Assembly (NCBI RefSeq): GCF_000382245.1
Contig: NZ_KB907862.1
Coordinates: 62,001-126,000 of the forward strand
From: Kushneria aurantia DSM 21353
GTDB taxonomy: Bacteria; Pseudomonadota; Gammaproteobacteria; Pseudomonadales; Halomonadaceae
Direction of reading: 5' to 3'
Length of the DNA stretch: 64,000 bases
The notes under the pieces were generated by a model that saw only the letters and a program-made list of their open reading frames with translations, made no database searches and was not told where the DNA came from. Position 1 is the first letter of the stretch; every line of letters starts with the position of its first letter. Shown here piece after piece: positions 17,891 to 26,019 of this stretch. Position numbers and translations under genes: made by a program.

Positions 17891-18223
17891 ATGCCCGTTT
17901 ACGAATACGACTGTGAGAACTGCGGCCTCTTCAACAGGCGGCGACCGATGCTGGAGTGCGCCCTGCCTGCCACATGTCCGAGCTGCGGCGTCAGTGCGCC
18001 GCGGTTGATTTCGCCGCCGCGACTGGCGCTGGTATCAACAGCCACGCGAACGGCTCACGATACCAATGAGCGCAGCGCCGAGCGGCCACACACCTCGAAC
18101 ACCTGGCAAGGCACCCATCCTGCCGGTTGCAGCTGCTGTTCGGGCAACAGCGGGAAAACCACAGATGTGCAGCCGGCATACAAGAGCAGAACCGGTGCCC
18201 GCCCCTGGATGATCAGCCACTAG
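17891..18223 (+). CDS. fmdB: FmdB-type zinc-ribbon regulatory protein
   Basis: A 110-aa protein with the N-terminal FmdB zinc ribbon: MPVYEYDCENCGLF, then ATCPSCGV. The middle is low in structure and the C-terminus carries a second cysteine cluster, GCSCCSG. FmdB has been described as a possible regulator of formamidase; a direct role in metal delivery is equally possible. It starts 4 bp after fmdA stops, so it is in the same transcript. Confidence 0.88.
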   Translation: MPVYEYDCENCGLFNRRRPMLECALPATCPSCGVSAPRLISPPRLALVSTATRTAHDTNERSAERPHTSNTWQGTHPAGCSCCSGNSGKTTDVQPAYKSRTGARPWMISH

Positions 18224-18244
18224 CAGCAGCCTTTCCATCGACAT

Positions 18245-18261
18245 GGCGGCCATGGGCCGCC
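18245..18261. terminator. Possible hairpin terminator after fmdB
   Basis: GGCGGCC-ATG-GGCCGCC forms a tight 7-bp stem 21 bp after the fmdB stop. No U-tract follows, so it may be only a hairpin that stabilises the mRNA 3' end. Confidence 0.3.
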
Positions 18262-18405
18262 AATAGAAAGCTATATGCGACATGCGGAGATCTCCCGGCA
18301 GCGCCTATGACGTTTATCCGCCATAAGCTGACGGCGAGCAGCGGTTCGATATCACTGTCTTCCGCTTTCAATCGCCGGGACTCCTCCTTTTCTCCTCTTT
18401 CAGCG

Positions 18406-18840
18406 CTACCCGGCCGGCTGCTCACCTTCGCCGGACGCCCTGCTCTTCGGCCCCTTGCGATAGCGCGGCGTGTCGTTGGCCAGCGCATAAAAGCCCGGCT
18501 TGTCGTCGATAAAGATCTGCGAAGTGAGCACCATCGGCCCCTGATCGTCGAAGCTGCCGGCGGTGAAGGCGTAAAAATTCTCGCCCCGATGGTGGAAATA
18601 GAGGCTGCTGCCGCACTGCTGGCAAAAGCCGCGTTCGCCCTGCTCGGAGGAGTGATAGACGCCCACCGGAGAACCCTCCTCGAACTGCGCCTCGCCGTCG
18701 CAGAGCACCGCGAACAGCGGTCCACCGGTGGCACGGCGACACATGCTGCAGTGACAAAGGCTCACCTCTCCGCCGTGACGCGCCCTGAAACGTACGGCGC
18801 CGCACAGGCATCCGCCGGCGCGTTCGACTATGTCGGTCAT
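18406..18840 (-). CDS. GFA/CENP-V family protein (glutathione-dependent formaldehyde-activating-like)
   Basis: A 144-aa zinc protein. The motifs GGCLCGAVRFRA, SLCHCSMCRRATG and GFCQQCGSSLYF supply the cysteines of the GFA fold. Family members bind zinc and some accelerate S-hydroxymethyl-glutathione formation, but most have no tested activity. ATG 18840 fits the family start. It stands alone, convergent with the amide operon. Formaldehyde handling near formate-producing formamidase is suggestive only. Confidence 0.85.
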   Translation of the reverse strand: MTDIVERAGGCLCGAVRFRARHGGEVSLCHCSMCRRATGGPLFAVLCDGEAQFEEGSPVGVYHSSEQGERGFCQQCGSSLYFHHRGENFYAFTAGSFDDQGPMVLTSQIFIDDKPGFYALANDTPRYRKGPKSRASGEGEQPAG

Positions 18841-19098
18841 CGGCTCTGCTCCACTAATGCAAATGTGTACAGGATTATAGCGGTCGTGTTCACCGCCTCC
18901 ACTCTCCAAAGGTCCAGCCCTTGAGGGCACCGCCGAGAACAAGCACTCGGCGCCGGAGCACAGGAAGACACATTGCCCGGGCTGTGGCTGAAAGGTATCT
19001 GCGCTCACCCGATTTTCAGAAAACACTGAATCAAGTATTTCTCAAGTACGCCGATACAGTAATTACGCCCTTCTTCCATCGCCTTCAAGAATCTCGCC

Positions 19099-20583
19099 AT
19101 GGCCTCTACTTCAAGTCGTATCGAGCTGTTGCTGGCGCCGGTCTATCAACGCGCCAGTCGTATGATGTCGTTTATGACGCTGCTGCTGATGGTTGCCAGT
19201 ATCGCGCTTGCCCCCTTCCACGACCGCTGGATAGCAGCGCTGGCAATCGGTCTGCCGACTACCGCTACGGTGATTCTCGCCGCCACACGATGGCCCACAG
19301 CGCTGGTGACGCGGCTACTCTTTGCCACTGCGCTCATGATCTTCGCAGCGCTGCAGATTCATCTGCTCAACGGCTTGATCGAGGCGCATTTCGTAATTTT
19401 CATCCTGCTGTCGCTACTGCTGCTCTACCGCGACTGGCGTCCGGTGGTGACGGCCGCCGGCGTTATCGCCGTGCATCATCTGTTGATGGGCTTTCTGCAG
19501 AGCCGCGGCGCGCCGATCTACGTGATGCCCGCCGATCATCTGAACCATCTCATGGCCATGGTGCTGGTACATGCGGCCTACGTGGTCATGGAAGCCACGA
19601 TGCTGGTGGCGATGACGAGGCTGATGCGCCGCGAGGCGATCGCTGCCAGCGAATTGAGCGCCATGAGCACCCATATCGGCCGTCAAGACGGTCATTTCGA
19701 TCTCGGCGTCGAGGAGCAGTCCATGTTCAGCACCCTCGGCGAAAGCTTCCGGCACACGCTGCAGGCGGTACGCAATACACTGCATCAGGTGGTCGAAAGC
19801 GTCGCCGCGCTCTCCGGCACCGGGCGGGATATCACCACCGGCAATGAGCGGCTCGCCGAGCGAACTCGAGACCAGGGGCAGGCGCTGGCGCGCGCCTCCG
19901 CCACCCTCGATCAGCTCGGCCAGCGGGTACAGGACAACCTGACCAGCGCCGATGCCGCCAGTGAGCGAACCCGTCATGCCGGCGCGCTGGTCGAGCAGGG
20001 CTGCGAGCGGGTCGCCCAGCTCGGCGAGGCAACCCGGCAGATGCGCGAAAGCTCGGGTCATATCACCGAGATCACCGCACTGATCGACAGCATCGCCTTT
20101 CAGACCAATATCCTGGCGCTCAACGCCTCGGTCGAGGCCGCTCGCGCCGGAGAAAGTGGCCGCGGCTTCGCAGTGGTCGCCCAGGAGGTGGGCACGCTGG
20201 CGCAGAAAAGTGCCGAGGCCTCGCGCCAGATTGCCGAGACGATCGCCTCGACGCGCCAGCACATGGAGACCAGCAGCGCCCGCGCCGATGAGGTCACCGA
20301 CACCATGGGCGAGATCGCCGAACAGACGCGGCGCATCAATGCTCTGATGGACGAGATTCGTCACGCCGGCAGCGAGCAGCGTGACAGCATCGGGCAGATC
20401 AGTCGTGATATCGCCGCCATCGGCGAAGGCACGCGCGAGAATGGAGCGCTGGCCGAAGAGCTGCGTGACGATGTGGGAGAACTGCAGGGTCAGGCGCAGC
20501 GACTGCATGAAGCGCTGGGGGTTTTTGTACTGGGCTCTCGCGGCTCACCTGCAGCAGCGCGCAACCTGTCGTTCGAAGGCTGA
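19099..20583 (+). CDS. Methyl-accepting chemotaxis protein with membrane-embedded sensor
   Basis: A 494-aa chemoreceptor. Residues 20-175 contain about six hydrophobic helices with short loops and no periplasmic ligand domain. A short linker leads to the signalling domain, whose hairpin tip [20 protein letters not shown] and following [20 protein letters not shown] are canonical. It should couple to CheA/CheW; no che genes are in the window. The membrane sensor might read a membrane-soluble cue or the energy state. Divergent from the GFA gene. No C-terminal CheR-docking pentapeptide was seen. Confidence 0.88.
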   Translation: MASTSSRIELLLAPVYQRASRMMSFMTLLLMVASIALAPFHDRWIAALAIGLPTTATVILAATRWPTALVTRLLFATALMIFAALQIHLLNGLIEAHFVIFILLSLLLLYRDWRPVVTAAGVIAVHHLLMGFLQSRGAPIYVMPADHLNHLMAMVLVHAAYVVMEATMLVAMTRLMRREAIAASELSAMSTHIGRQDGHFDLGVEEQSMFSTLGESFRHTLQAVRNTLHQVVESVAALSGTGRDITTGNERLAERTRDQGQALARASATLDQLGQRVQDNLTSADAASERTRHAGALVEQGCERVAQLGEATRQMRESSGHITEITALIDSIAFQTNILALNASVEAARAGESGRGFAVVAQEVGTLAQKSAEASRQIAETIASTRQHMETSSARADEVTDTMGEIAEQTRRINALMDEIRHAGSEQRDSIGQISRDIAAIGEGTRENGALAEELRDDVGELQGQAQRLHEALGVFVLGSRGSPAAARNLSFEG

Positions 20584-20686
20584 GTGTTGTGCGCGACACT
20601 GTGCCAGGCTCGAAGGGTTCGACCGGCCGCCGGAGGCGGGCATCGTCGTCCGAACGTCACTCACCACCATTACAGGGAACTGATCC

Positions 20687-21079
20687 ATGACGCTGGAGCT
20701 GCTACTGCTGAGCTGGACGCTGGTACTCGCCGTGGTACAGATCATGCTGCCCGCCGCCTTTCGCAATCGCGAAACCGGGCTCGCGTACAATGCCGGCCCC
20801 CGCGATGACGACGGTCCGCCCATGGGCCGCATTACCGCCCGCCTGTTTCGCGCTCAGCGTAATCTGTTCGAAACCCTGCCGCTGTTCATCGGCGCGATCC
20901 TGATCGCCCATGTCGGCAACCAGTTGGGGGCATTGACCGCCTGGGGCGCCTGGCTCTATCTGCTGGGGCGTATCGCCTATCTGCCACTCTATGCGCTGGG
21001 TGTCCCCTGGCTGCGCTCGATGGTTTGGGGGGTATCGCTGCTGGGTCTGGGGCTAGTGATACTGGCGATCATTTTCTGA
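20687..21079 (+). CDS. MAPEG-family membrane protein
   Basis: A 130-aa integral membrane protein with four helices. The signature RLFRAQRNLFETLPLFIGAIL and the GRIAYLPLYALGVPWLRS segment identify the MAPEG (eicosanoid/glutathione metabolism) superfamily. Bacterial members sometimes have glutathione transferase or peroxidase activity; the substrate is not known here. It is followed by a strong terminator at 21114. Confidence 0.87.
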   Translation: MTLELLLLSWTLVLAVVQIMLPAAFRNRETGLAYNAGPRDDDGPPMGRITARLFRAQRNLFETLPLFIGAILIAHVGNQLGALTAWGAWLYLLGRIAYLPLYALGVPWLRSMVWGVSLLGLGLVILAIIF

Positions 21080-21113
21080 GTGACGCATCGGATCATTGAC
21101 CGCCCGACACGAC

Positions 21114-21139
21114 AACGCCGCCTGATAAAGGCGGCGTTT
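21114..21139 (+). terminator. Intrinsic terminator of the MAPEG gene
   Basis: CGCCGCC (21116-21122), loop TGATAAA, GGCGGCG (21130-21136), then TTT. A-residues precede the stem, so it may also act on the convergent zinc-ribbon operon. Confidence 0.75.
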
Positions 21140-21191
21140 AAAAGATCGGGCGATATTTTACTGTCACCGCCGCCTGGCGGTGAACGCCACT

Positions 21192-21395
21192 TCAGGCAGA
21201 GAGAGCAGCTGGTGTCTGTCGTGCGGGGGCCGCGCGGTTGATCGCCTGAAATGCTTTTTCCAGATTGTGTGTATCGCACAGGAAAGCGTTACAGGAAGCG
21301 CAGTAGATGCCATGGCCCTCCATCCGCTGCACGGGCATATGAAACTGGTTATGGCCGCATTCATTACAGCGCAGATCAAGGGTGACGCGCATCAT
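21192..21395 (-). CDS. Small zinc-ribbon protein, paralog 1 (67 aa)
   Basis: A 67-aa protein with two CxxC knuckles: CNECGHNQ near the N-terminus and CASCNAF. Layout and spacing match the product of the next upstream gene, so the two look like an old duplication. Function unknown; a zinc-binding adaptor is possible. ATG 21395 overlaps the upstream stop (ATGA), so translation is coupled; ATG at 21401 or 21392 are alternatives. Confidence 0.7.
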   Translation of the reverse strand: MMRVTLDLRCNECGHNQFHMPVQRMEGHGIYCASCNAFLCDTHNLEKAFQAINRAAPARQTPAALSA

Positions 21396-21643
21396 GCCCA
21401 TTGCCTCCCGACGACCTGCTGATCGTTGATCGGCTGGCTTTCGCGGGCCAGCTGCAGGCTCAGCATCCTCGACATGTTGAGGGCGCGGATGGCGTAGCTG
21501 GCGCCCTGGCCGTCGCGCCAGTGGCCGACCGTGTTGAGAAACTCACCGCATTCGGTGCAGTTGATTTCGTCCCAGTCGTTATGAACGTCCAGCGGTGCAT
21601 CCTGAGTATTACCACAGCGGGTGCAGTCGACCTGATGAGTCAT
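21392..21643 (-). CDS. Small zinc-ribbon protein, paralog 2 (83 aa)
   Basis: An 83-aa protein with CTRCGNTQ and CTECGEFL knuckles, followed by an alpha-helical tail. The AGGGAAGGAGAACG stretch upstream of ATG 21643 is a good ribosome site. First gene of a two-gene operon driven by the promoter at 21841-21869. I do not recognise a named family. Confidence 0.72.
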   Translation of the reverse strand: MTHQVDCTRCGNTQDAPLDVHNDWDEINCTECGEFLNTVGHWRDGQGASYAIRALNMSRMLSLQLARESQPINDQQVVGRQWA

Positions 21644-21823
21644 GATACGTTCTCCTTCCCTGGTGTGAGCCGGCACTCCCTGCCGGCGTTGGGGCATCCT
21701 GCCCTGTCCTCGGTCTTCCTGACCGGATTCGCGGCGATCCTGCCGCATCGAGCCTGCATCCTGCCGGCTCCGGACAGCCTTCCCTGCTGTCCTTATGACC
21801 TTACAATGGCATAGTGGTTCCCG

Positions 21824-21842
21824 ATGTACAAGCTTTGTACAT
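21824..21842 (-). promoter_or_regulatory. Palindromic operator in front of the zinc-ribbon operon
   Basis: ATGTACAA-GCT-TTGTACAT: perfect 8-bp arms. Its upstream arm overlaps the last two bases of the -10 box at 21841-21846, so a bound repressor would cover the start of transcription. No repressor is encoded beside it. Confidence 0.65.
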
Positions 21843-21869
21843 TATATTTTGTTGACCCTTTAGTGACAG
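21841..21869 (-). promoter_or_regulatory. Sigma70 promoter of the zinc-ribbon operon
   Basis: Read on the minus strand: CTGTCA (complement of 21864-21869), 17-bp spacer, TATAAT (complement of 21841-21846). The -10 is a perfect consensus. The leader to ATG 21643 is about 190 nt long and holds no other gene. Confidence 0.65.
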
Positions 21870-21907
21870 CGTGACGGAAGTTATACCGCCGCCCTTGAAA
21901 GCCTCCT

Positions 21908-22357
21908 TCAACCGGCTGTACTCCGGTCAGGGCCAGCCGCCTCGAGGTTGCCGGGCCCGAAGGAGTCCGGCAGCAGGGTGGCGATGTCATAGCGCGCCAG
22001 CGCCACCCCCTGATGATCGAGCACCACGATTTCGGTTGCCGCCGTGGCGAACTCACGAATGCGCTGGCGGCAGTCGCCGCAGGGTGTACACAGCGCTTCA
22101 CCGGGTCCGATCACGTAAAGGGTGCGGATGCTGTGCTCGCCGCCGGCCACCATTGCCGCGATGGCGCCGGCTTCGGCGCACAGCCCCTTGTAGTGGGCGC
22201 TCTCGACGTTGCAGCCGGGGTAGCGGGCGCCGCTGTCGCTGATCAGCAGGGCGCCTACCGGGTGGTGGGAATAAGGCGCCCAGGCGCGATCGCGCACGGC
22301 GATAAGCTCAAGGCGCAGCGCTTCATCCAGCGTCGCCGCCGTTTGCGAGTCACTCAT
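21908..22357 (-). CDS. cdd: Cytidine deaminase
   Basis: Converts cytidine/deoxycytidine to uridine in pyrimidine salvage. The 149-aa chain has the zinc site CNVESAHYKGLCAEAGAI (the family's C/H-AE) and the PCGDCRQ motif that supplies the two other cysteine ligands. It is of the short, tetrameric class. Convergent with nothing; 38 bp of GC-rich sequence separate its stop from the operator region of the zinc-ribbon genes. Confidence 0.9.
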   Translation of the reverse strand: MSDSQTAATLDEALRLELIAVRDRAWAPYSHHPVGALLISDSGARYPGCNVESAHYKGLCAEAGAIAAMVAGGEHSIRTLYVIGPGEALCTPCGDCRQRIREFATAATEIVVLDHQGVALARYDIATLLPDSFGPGNLEAAGPDRSTAG

Positions 22358-22527
22358 GACAGGCTCCCGAGAAGTGAGATGACAACGTCATTGTCGCAGC
22401 CGCGGCACGGCGAGAACAGCTGTCCATGAAAGGTCAATGTTGCCGTGTATAGTGAGGGAAAATGTCGAACCGGCAGGCGCTTCGTGCGACGCTATGCACA
22501 AACCCTACCCACACGGGAGAACAATCA

Positions 22528-23406
22528 GTGACGAGCCGCAAACACCACGCCGAGAGAGACGTCGACTGCTGGCTGACCGACATGGATGGCGTGCTGATTC
22601 ATGAAAACCGCGCCATTCCGGGCGCCGCAGAGCTCATTCACCAGTGGCGCGAGCAGGGCAAACCCTTTCTGGTACTGACCAATAACTCGACCTATACGCC
22701 GCGGGATCTGAGTGCGCGGCTGGCGCGCAGCGGCATCGAGGTACCGGAGGATCAGCTGTGGACCTCGGCGTTGGCCACCGCCTCCTTTCTGGCCGATCAG
22801 TCGCCCGGCGGTTCGGCCTTCGTGATCGGCGAGGCGGGGCTGACCACCGCCATGCATGAGGCCGGCTTTATCATGACCGATGCCGACCCGGAGTACGTGG
22901 TGCTGGGCGAGACCCGCACCTACTCCTTCGAGGCGATCACCCGTGCGATTCGGCTGATCAACGGCGGCGCACGCTTTATCGCCACCAATCCCGACGTTAC
23001 CAGCCCCAGCCCGGAAGGCGTGCTGCCGGCCACCGGCGCAGTAGCGGCGCTGATCACCAGCGCCACCAAGCGCGAGCCCTATGTGGTGGGCAAGCCCAAT
23101 CCGATGATGTTTCGCTCGGCGCTCAACAAGCTGGGCGCGCACTCGCTGCGCACCGGCATGATCGGCGACCGCATGGATACCGATGTGGTCGCCGGCATCG
23201 AGGCGGGACTGCATACCGTTCTGGTGCTCACCGGTATCTCCGATCAGAAGGAGATCGAGCGCTACCCCTTCCGGCCCAAGGAGACGCTCAAGTCGGTGGC
23301 CGATCTACTGGACAGCAACCGCAGTTCGAAAGGCGCCTCCGGCAGCAGCGGCAAGAGCAGTGACGACAGTAAAAGCGGCGGTAAAACGTCGCAGGAAGAC
23401 GACTGA
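22528..23406 (+). CDS. HAD-IIA (NagD/p-nitrophenylphosphatase-like) hydrolase
   Basis: A 292-aa phosphatase of HAD subfamily IIA. Motif I is DCWLTDMDGVLI, motif II FLVLTNNSTYTPRDL, motif III near KPNPMMF and motif IV MIGDRMDTDVVAG. NagD-type enzymes dephosphorylate nucleotides or sugar phosphates. The C-terminal 30 residues are a Ser/Gly/Lys/Asp-rich tail that is probably disordered. GTG 22528 has GGGAG upstream; ATG 22462 would add 22 unconserved residues. Confidence 0.87.
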   Translation: MTSRKHHAERDVDCWLTDMDGVLIHENRAIPGAAELIHQWREQGKPFLVLTNNSTYTPRDLSARLARSGIEVPEDQLWTSALATASFLADQSPGGSAFVIGEAGLTTAMHEAGFIMTDADPEYVVLGETRTYSFEAITRAIRLINGGARFIATNPDVTSPSPEGVLPATGAVAALITSATKREPYVVGKPNPMMFRSALNKLGAHSLRTGMIGDRMDTDVVAGIEAGLHTVLVLTGISDQKEIERYPFRPKETLKSVADLLDSNRSSKGASGSSGKSSDDSKSGGKTSQEDD

Positions 23407-23537
23407 TCCGACGATCAAAGCCTCATGACAGGCGGCCCGGCGGTCTCGCCCCGTATCATCCGGGAGGGCGACAGGGTGACAGCCGGCCGCCGTCTGTTCG
23501 ATGATCAGTCCATTGACTCTACAGGACAGGAGTAAGC

Positions 23538-24470
23538 ATGGCGCCTTTCGCCCCTTCTTCCCCTACCGTTTACAACTTCGGCTCGATCAATATCGACCAC
23601 GTTTACCGAGTGCCACACCTGGTCAAACCGGGCGAAACGCTCTCCAGTACCGACTACCGGGTGGTACTGGGCGGCAAGGGCGCCAACCAGAGCCTTGCGC
23701 TGGCGCGCGGCGGCGGTCGAGTCGTGCACTGGGGGCAGCTGGGCAAGAGCGATCGCTGGGCGCTCGATACGCTGAGCCAAGGGGGCGTCGATACCGATAG
23801 CGTCCGCCTCGTCGATGGCCCCAGCGGCCATACCGTGATTCAGGTGGATGACAAGGGTGAAAACGCCATCGTGCTGTTCGGCGGCGCCAATCAGGCCTTC
23901 ACCGCCGAGCGTATCGACGGTCTGCTCGACGGCGCCGAATTCGGCGACTGGCTGCTTTTGCAAAACGAGTGCAATGCGGTGGACGAGATCATCGAACGCG
24001 CCCTGCAACACCGGCTGAAGATCGCTTTCAATCCGGCACCGATGACCCGGGCGGTCAAGGATCTGCCGCTGGATGAACTGTCGCTTCTGTTCGTCAATCG
24101 CGGCGAGGCGGCCGCGCTGGTGGGATGCGATGCAGAGAGCACCACCGAAGTGCTGACCCGGGCGCTGCACGAGCAGCTGCCGGAGACCGACATCGTGCTG
24201 ACGCTGGGCAGCGAAGGCGCCTGGTTCATTACCGCCAACAGCGGCGAGACGCACTACCAGCCGGCGCGGCCGGTTCAGGCGGTTGATACCACCGGCGCCG
24301 GCGACACCTTCATCGGCTACTACATGGCGGCCCTGCAGGAAGGCCGGGATGTCTCCACCTGCCTGCTGCGCGCCACTGCCGCCGCGGCACTTGCGGTGCA
24401 AAAACACGGCGCTACCGAGTCGATTCCCGACCGCGACGAGGTCGAGACCTTCCTGTCGATCGCCGGCTAG
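23538..24470 (+). CDS. Ribokinase (PfkB family)
   Basis: A 310-aa sugar kinase. Signature 1 GGKGANQSLALARGGG and signature 2 DTTGAGDTFIGYY with the catalytic aspartate are intact; FNPAPM is typical of ribokinases. It phosphorylates ribose, or a related sugar/nucleoside, with ATP. It follows the HAD phosphatase by 131 bp and precedes a strong hairpin. No ribose transporter is nearby, so the sugar could also come from nucleoside breakdown, in line with cdd close by. Confidence 0.85.
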   Translation: MAPFAPSSPTVYNFGSINIDHVYRVPHLVKPGETLSSTDYRVVLGGKGANQSLALARGGGRVVHWGQLGKSDRWALDTLSQGGVDTDSVRLVDGPSGHTVIQVDDKGENAIVLFGGANQAFTAERIDGLLDGAEFGDWLLLQNECNAVDEIIERALQHRLKIAFNPAPMTRAVKDLPLDELSLLFVNRGEAAALVGCDAESTTEVLTRALHEQLPETDIVLTLGSEGAWFITANSGETHYQPARPVQAVDTTGAGDTFIGYYMAALQEGRDVSTCLLRATAAAALAVQKHGATESIPDRDEVETFLSIAG

Positions 24471-24502
24471 CGTCGCCTGAAGACAACAGCCAGACCGTAA
24501 AA

Positions 24503-24530
24503 GGCCTCGCCGGGTTCTCCCGGCGGGGCC
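24503..24530 (-). terminator. Intrinsic terminator of gabT (possibly bidirectional)
   Basis: A long GC stem (GGCCTCGCCGGG / CCCGGCGGGGCC, loop TTCT). On the minus strand it is followed by TTTT, so it terminates gabT; ribokinase transcripts meet the same hairpin without a U-run. Confidence 0.75.
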
Positions 24531-24558
24531 TGGGGTCTCGCGAAGACAGGGCCTGCGA

Positions 24559-25851
24559 TCAGGCGCTGGCGGTCTCTTTTTGCTCGACCAGCTCACTCAT
24601 GATGCTCTCGATGATATCGAGGCCTTCATTGAGCACTTCATCGCTGATGGTAACCGGCATCAAAAAGCGGATGGTATTGCCGTACAGGCCGCAGGAGAGC
24701 AGGATCAGACCACGCTCGCGAGCGGTTTTGCAGAGCTTGCCGGCCAGCGCCGCATCCGGTTTGCCCTGACCATCGACCAGATCGAAAGCCGCCATGGCGC
24801 CGAGGTTACGGCTACCACGCAGCGCATCGAAGGACGCCTCCCAGCGGGTGAACCGGCCGGCCAGCTTCTCGCCCACCGCGCGGCTCTTGTCGAGAATGTT
24901 CTCCTCCTCGAATACCTCCAGCACCGCCAGCACCGCGGCGCAGGAGACCGGGCTGCCGGTGTAGGTACCGCCCAGCGAGTTGCCGCCGGAGGCGTCCATC
25001 AGGTGGTCGGTGCCCACCACCGCCGAGATCGGCATGCCATCGCCCATGCTCTTGGCCATGGTCATGATGTCCGGCTCGACGCCACTGTGTTCGATGGCGA
25101 ACATCTTGCCGGTACGGCCAAAGCCTGCCTGCACTTCATCGACGATCAGCAGAATGCCATGCTCGTCGCAGATTTCGCGCAGCTGACGCATGAACTCGGG
25201 CGAGGCGGTGTGAAAGCCGCCTTCACCCAGTACCGGTTCGATGACGATCGCCGCGGTATCCTGCGGATTGGCATCGGTCTTGAAGGTCATCTTCAAGCCC
25301 TCGATGGCGTCCTCGTCGCTGATGCCCAGCGACTTGACCGGATAGGGCGCGCGATAGACCTGACCCGGCATGGGACCGAAGTCGGTGCGATAAGGGGCGA
25401 CCTTGCCGTTCATCGCCATGGTCATGAAGGTTCGGCCGTGATAGCCACCGGAGAAGCAGATCACGCTGGAACGGCCGGTAGCGGCGCGCGCCACCTTGAC
25501 GGCGTTCTCCAGCGCCTCGGCACCGGAGTTGGCCAGCATCACCTTGCCATGGCCGCGCACCGGGGTAATCCGGCTGAGTTTCTCGGCGACCCGCACGTAG
25601 CCGTCGTAGGGCATCACCGTCTGACAGGTGTGCATGACGCGGTCAAGCTGCGCCTTGACCGCCTCGACCACCTTCGGATGGCGATGGCCGATATTGAGCA
25701 CACCGATACCGCCAGCGAAGTCGATGAAGCGATTGCCGTCAGCGTCCCACACTTCGGCGTTCTCGGCGCGGTCGGCAAAGTGTCCATCCGGACTGGCCGC
25801 GCCGCTGGCGACATAGCGCTGCTTGAGTTCGTTGAGCTCGGCGTTGGTCAT
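24559..25851 (-). CDS. gabT: 4-aminobutyrate aminotransferase
   Basis: Class III aminotransferase that converts GABA plus 2-oxoglutarate to succinate semialdehyde and glutamate. The 430-aa chain shows GGIGVLNIGHRHPKV, SGAEALENAVKVARAATGR, the PLP aspartate in LLIVDEVQAGFGRTG and the PLP lysine in MTMAKSMGDGMPISAV. ATG 25851 has GAGGAG upstream; a longer frame exists without support. gabD is not adjacent. 5-aminovalerate aminotransferase is a close alternative. Confidence 0.88.
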   Translation of the reverse strand: MTNAELNELKQRYVASGAASPDGHFADRAENAEVWDADGNRFIDFAGGIGVLNIGHRHPKVVEAVKAQLDRVMHTCQTVMPYDGYVRVAEKLSRITPVRGHGKVMLANSGAEALENAVKVARAATGRSSVICFSGGYHGRTFMTMAMNGKVAPYRTDFGPMPGQVYRAPYPVKSLGISDEDAIEGLKMTFKTDANPQDTAAIVIEPVLGEGGFHTASPEFMRQLREICDEHGILLIVDEVQAGFGRTGKMFAIEHSGVEPDIMTMAKSMGDGMPISAVVGTDHLMDASGGNSLGGTYTGSPVSCAAVLAVLEVFEEENILDKSRAVGEKLAGRFTRWEASFDALRGSRNLGAMAAFDLVDGQGKPDAALAGKLCKTARERGLILLSCGLYGNTIRFLMPVTISDEVLNEGLDIIESIMSELVEQKETASA

Positions 25852-26019
25852 GGTGCATATCTCCTCGGGGATGATCGACGGCCGCGCTCCGCCGCTGTGA
25901 CGCGCGGCCATTCAAGAGGGGCGGGCAGCAGCTGCCGCTCCTAAGGTCTCTCTGCCATCATGGCGCAAAGCGCCGGCAACGGCCAATGATCGGGCGCGAT
26001 TTTTCCCCGCCGGCGGGCG

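Noticed and set aside
24580-25944. 454-codon frame opposite gabT
   Set aside because: Complement of gabT; composition typical of a shadow frame.
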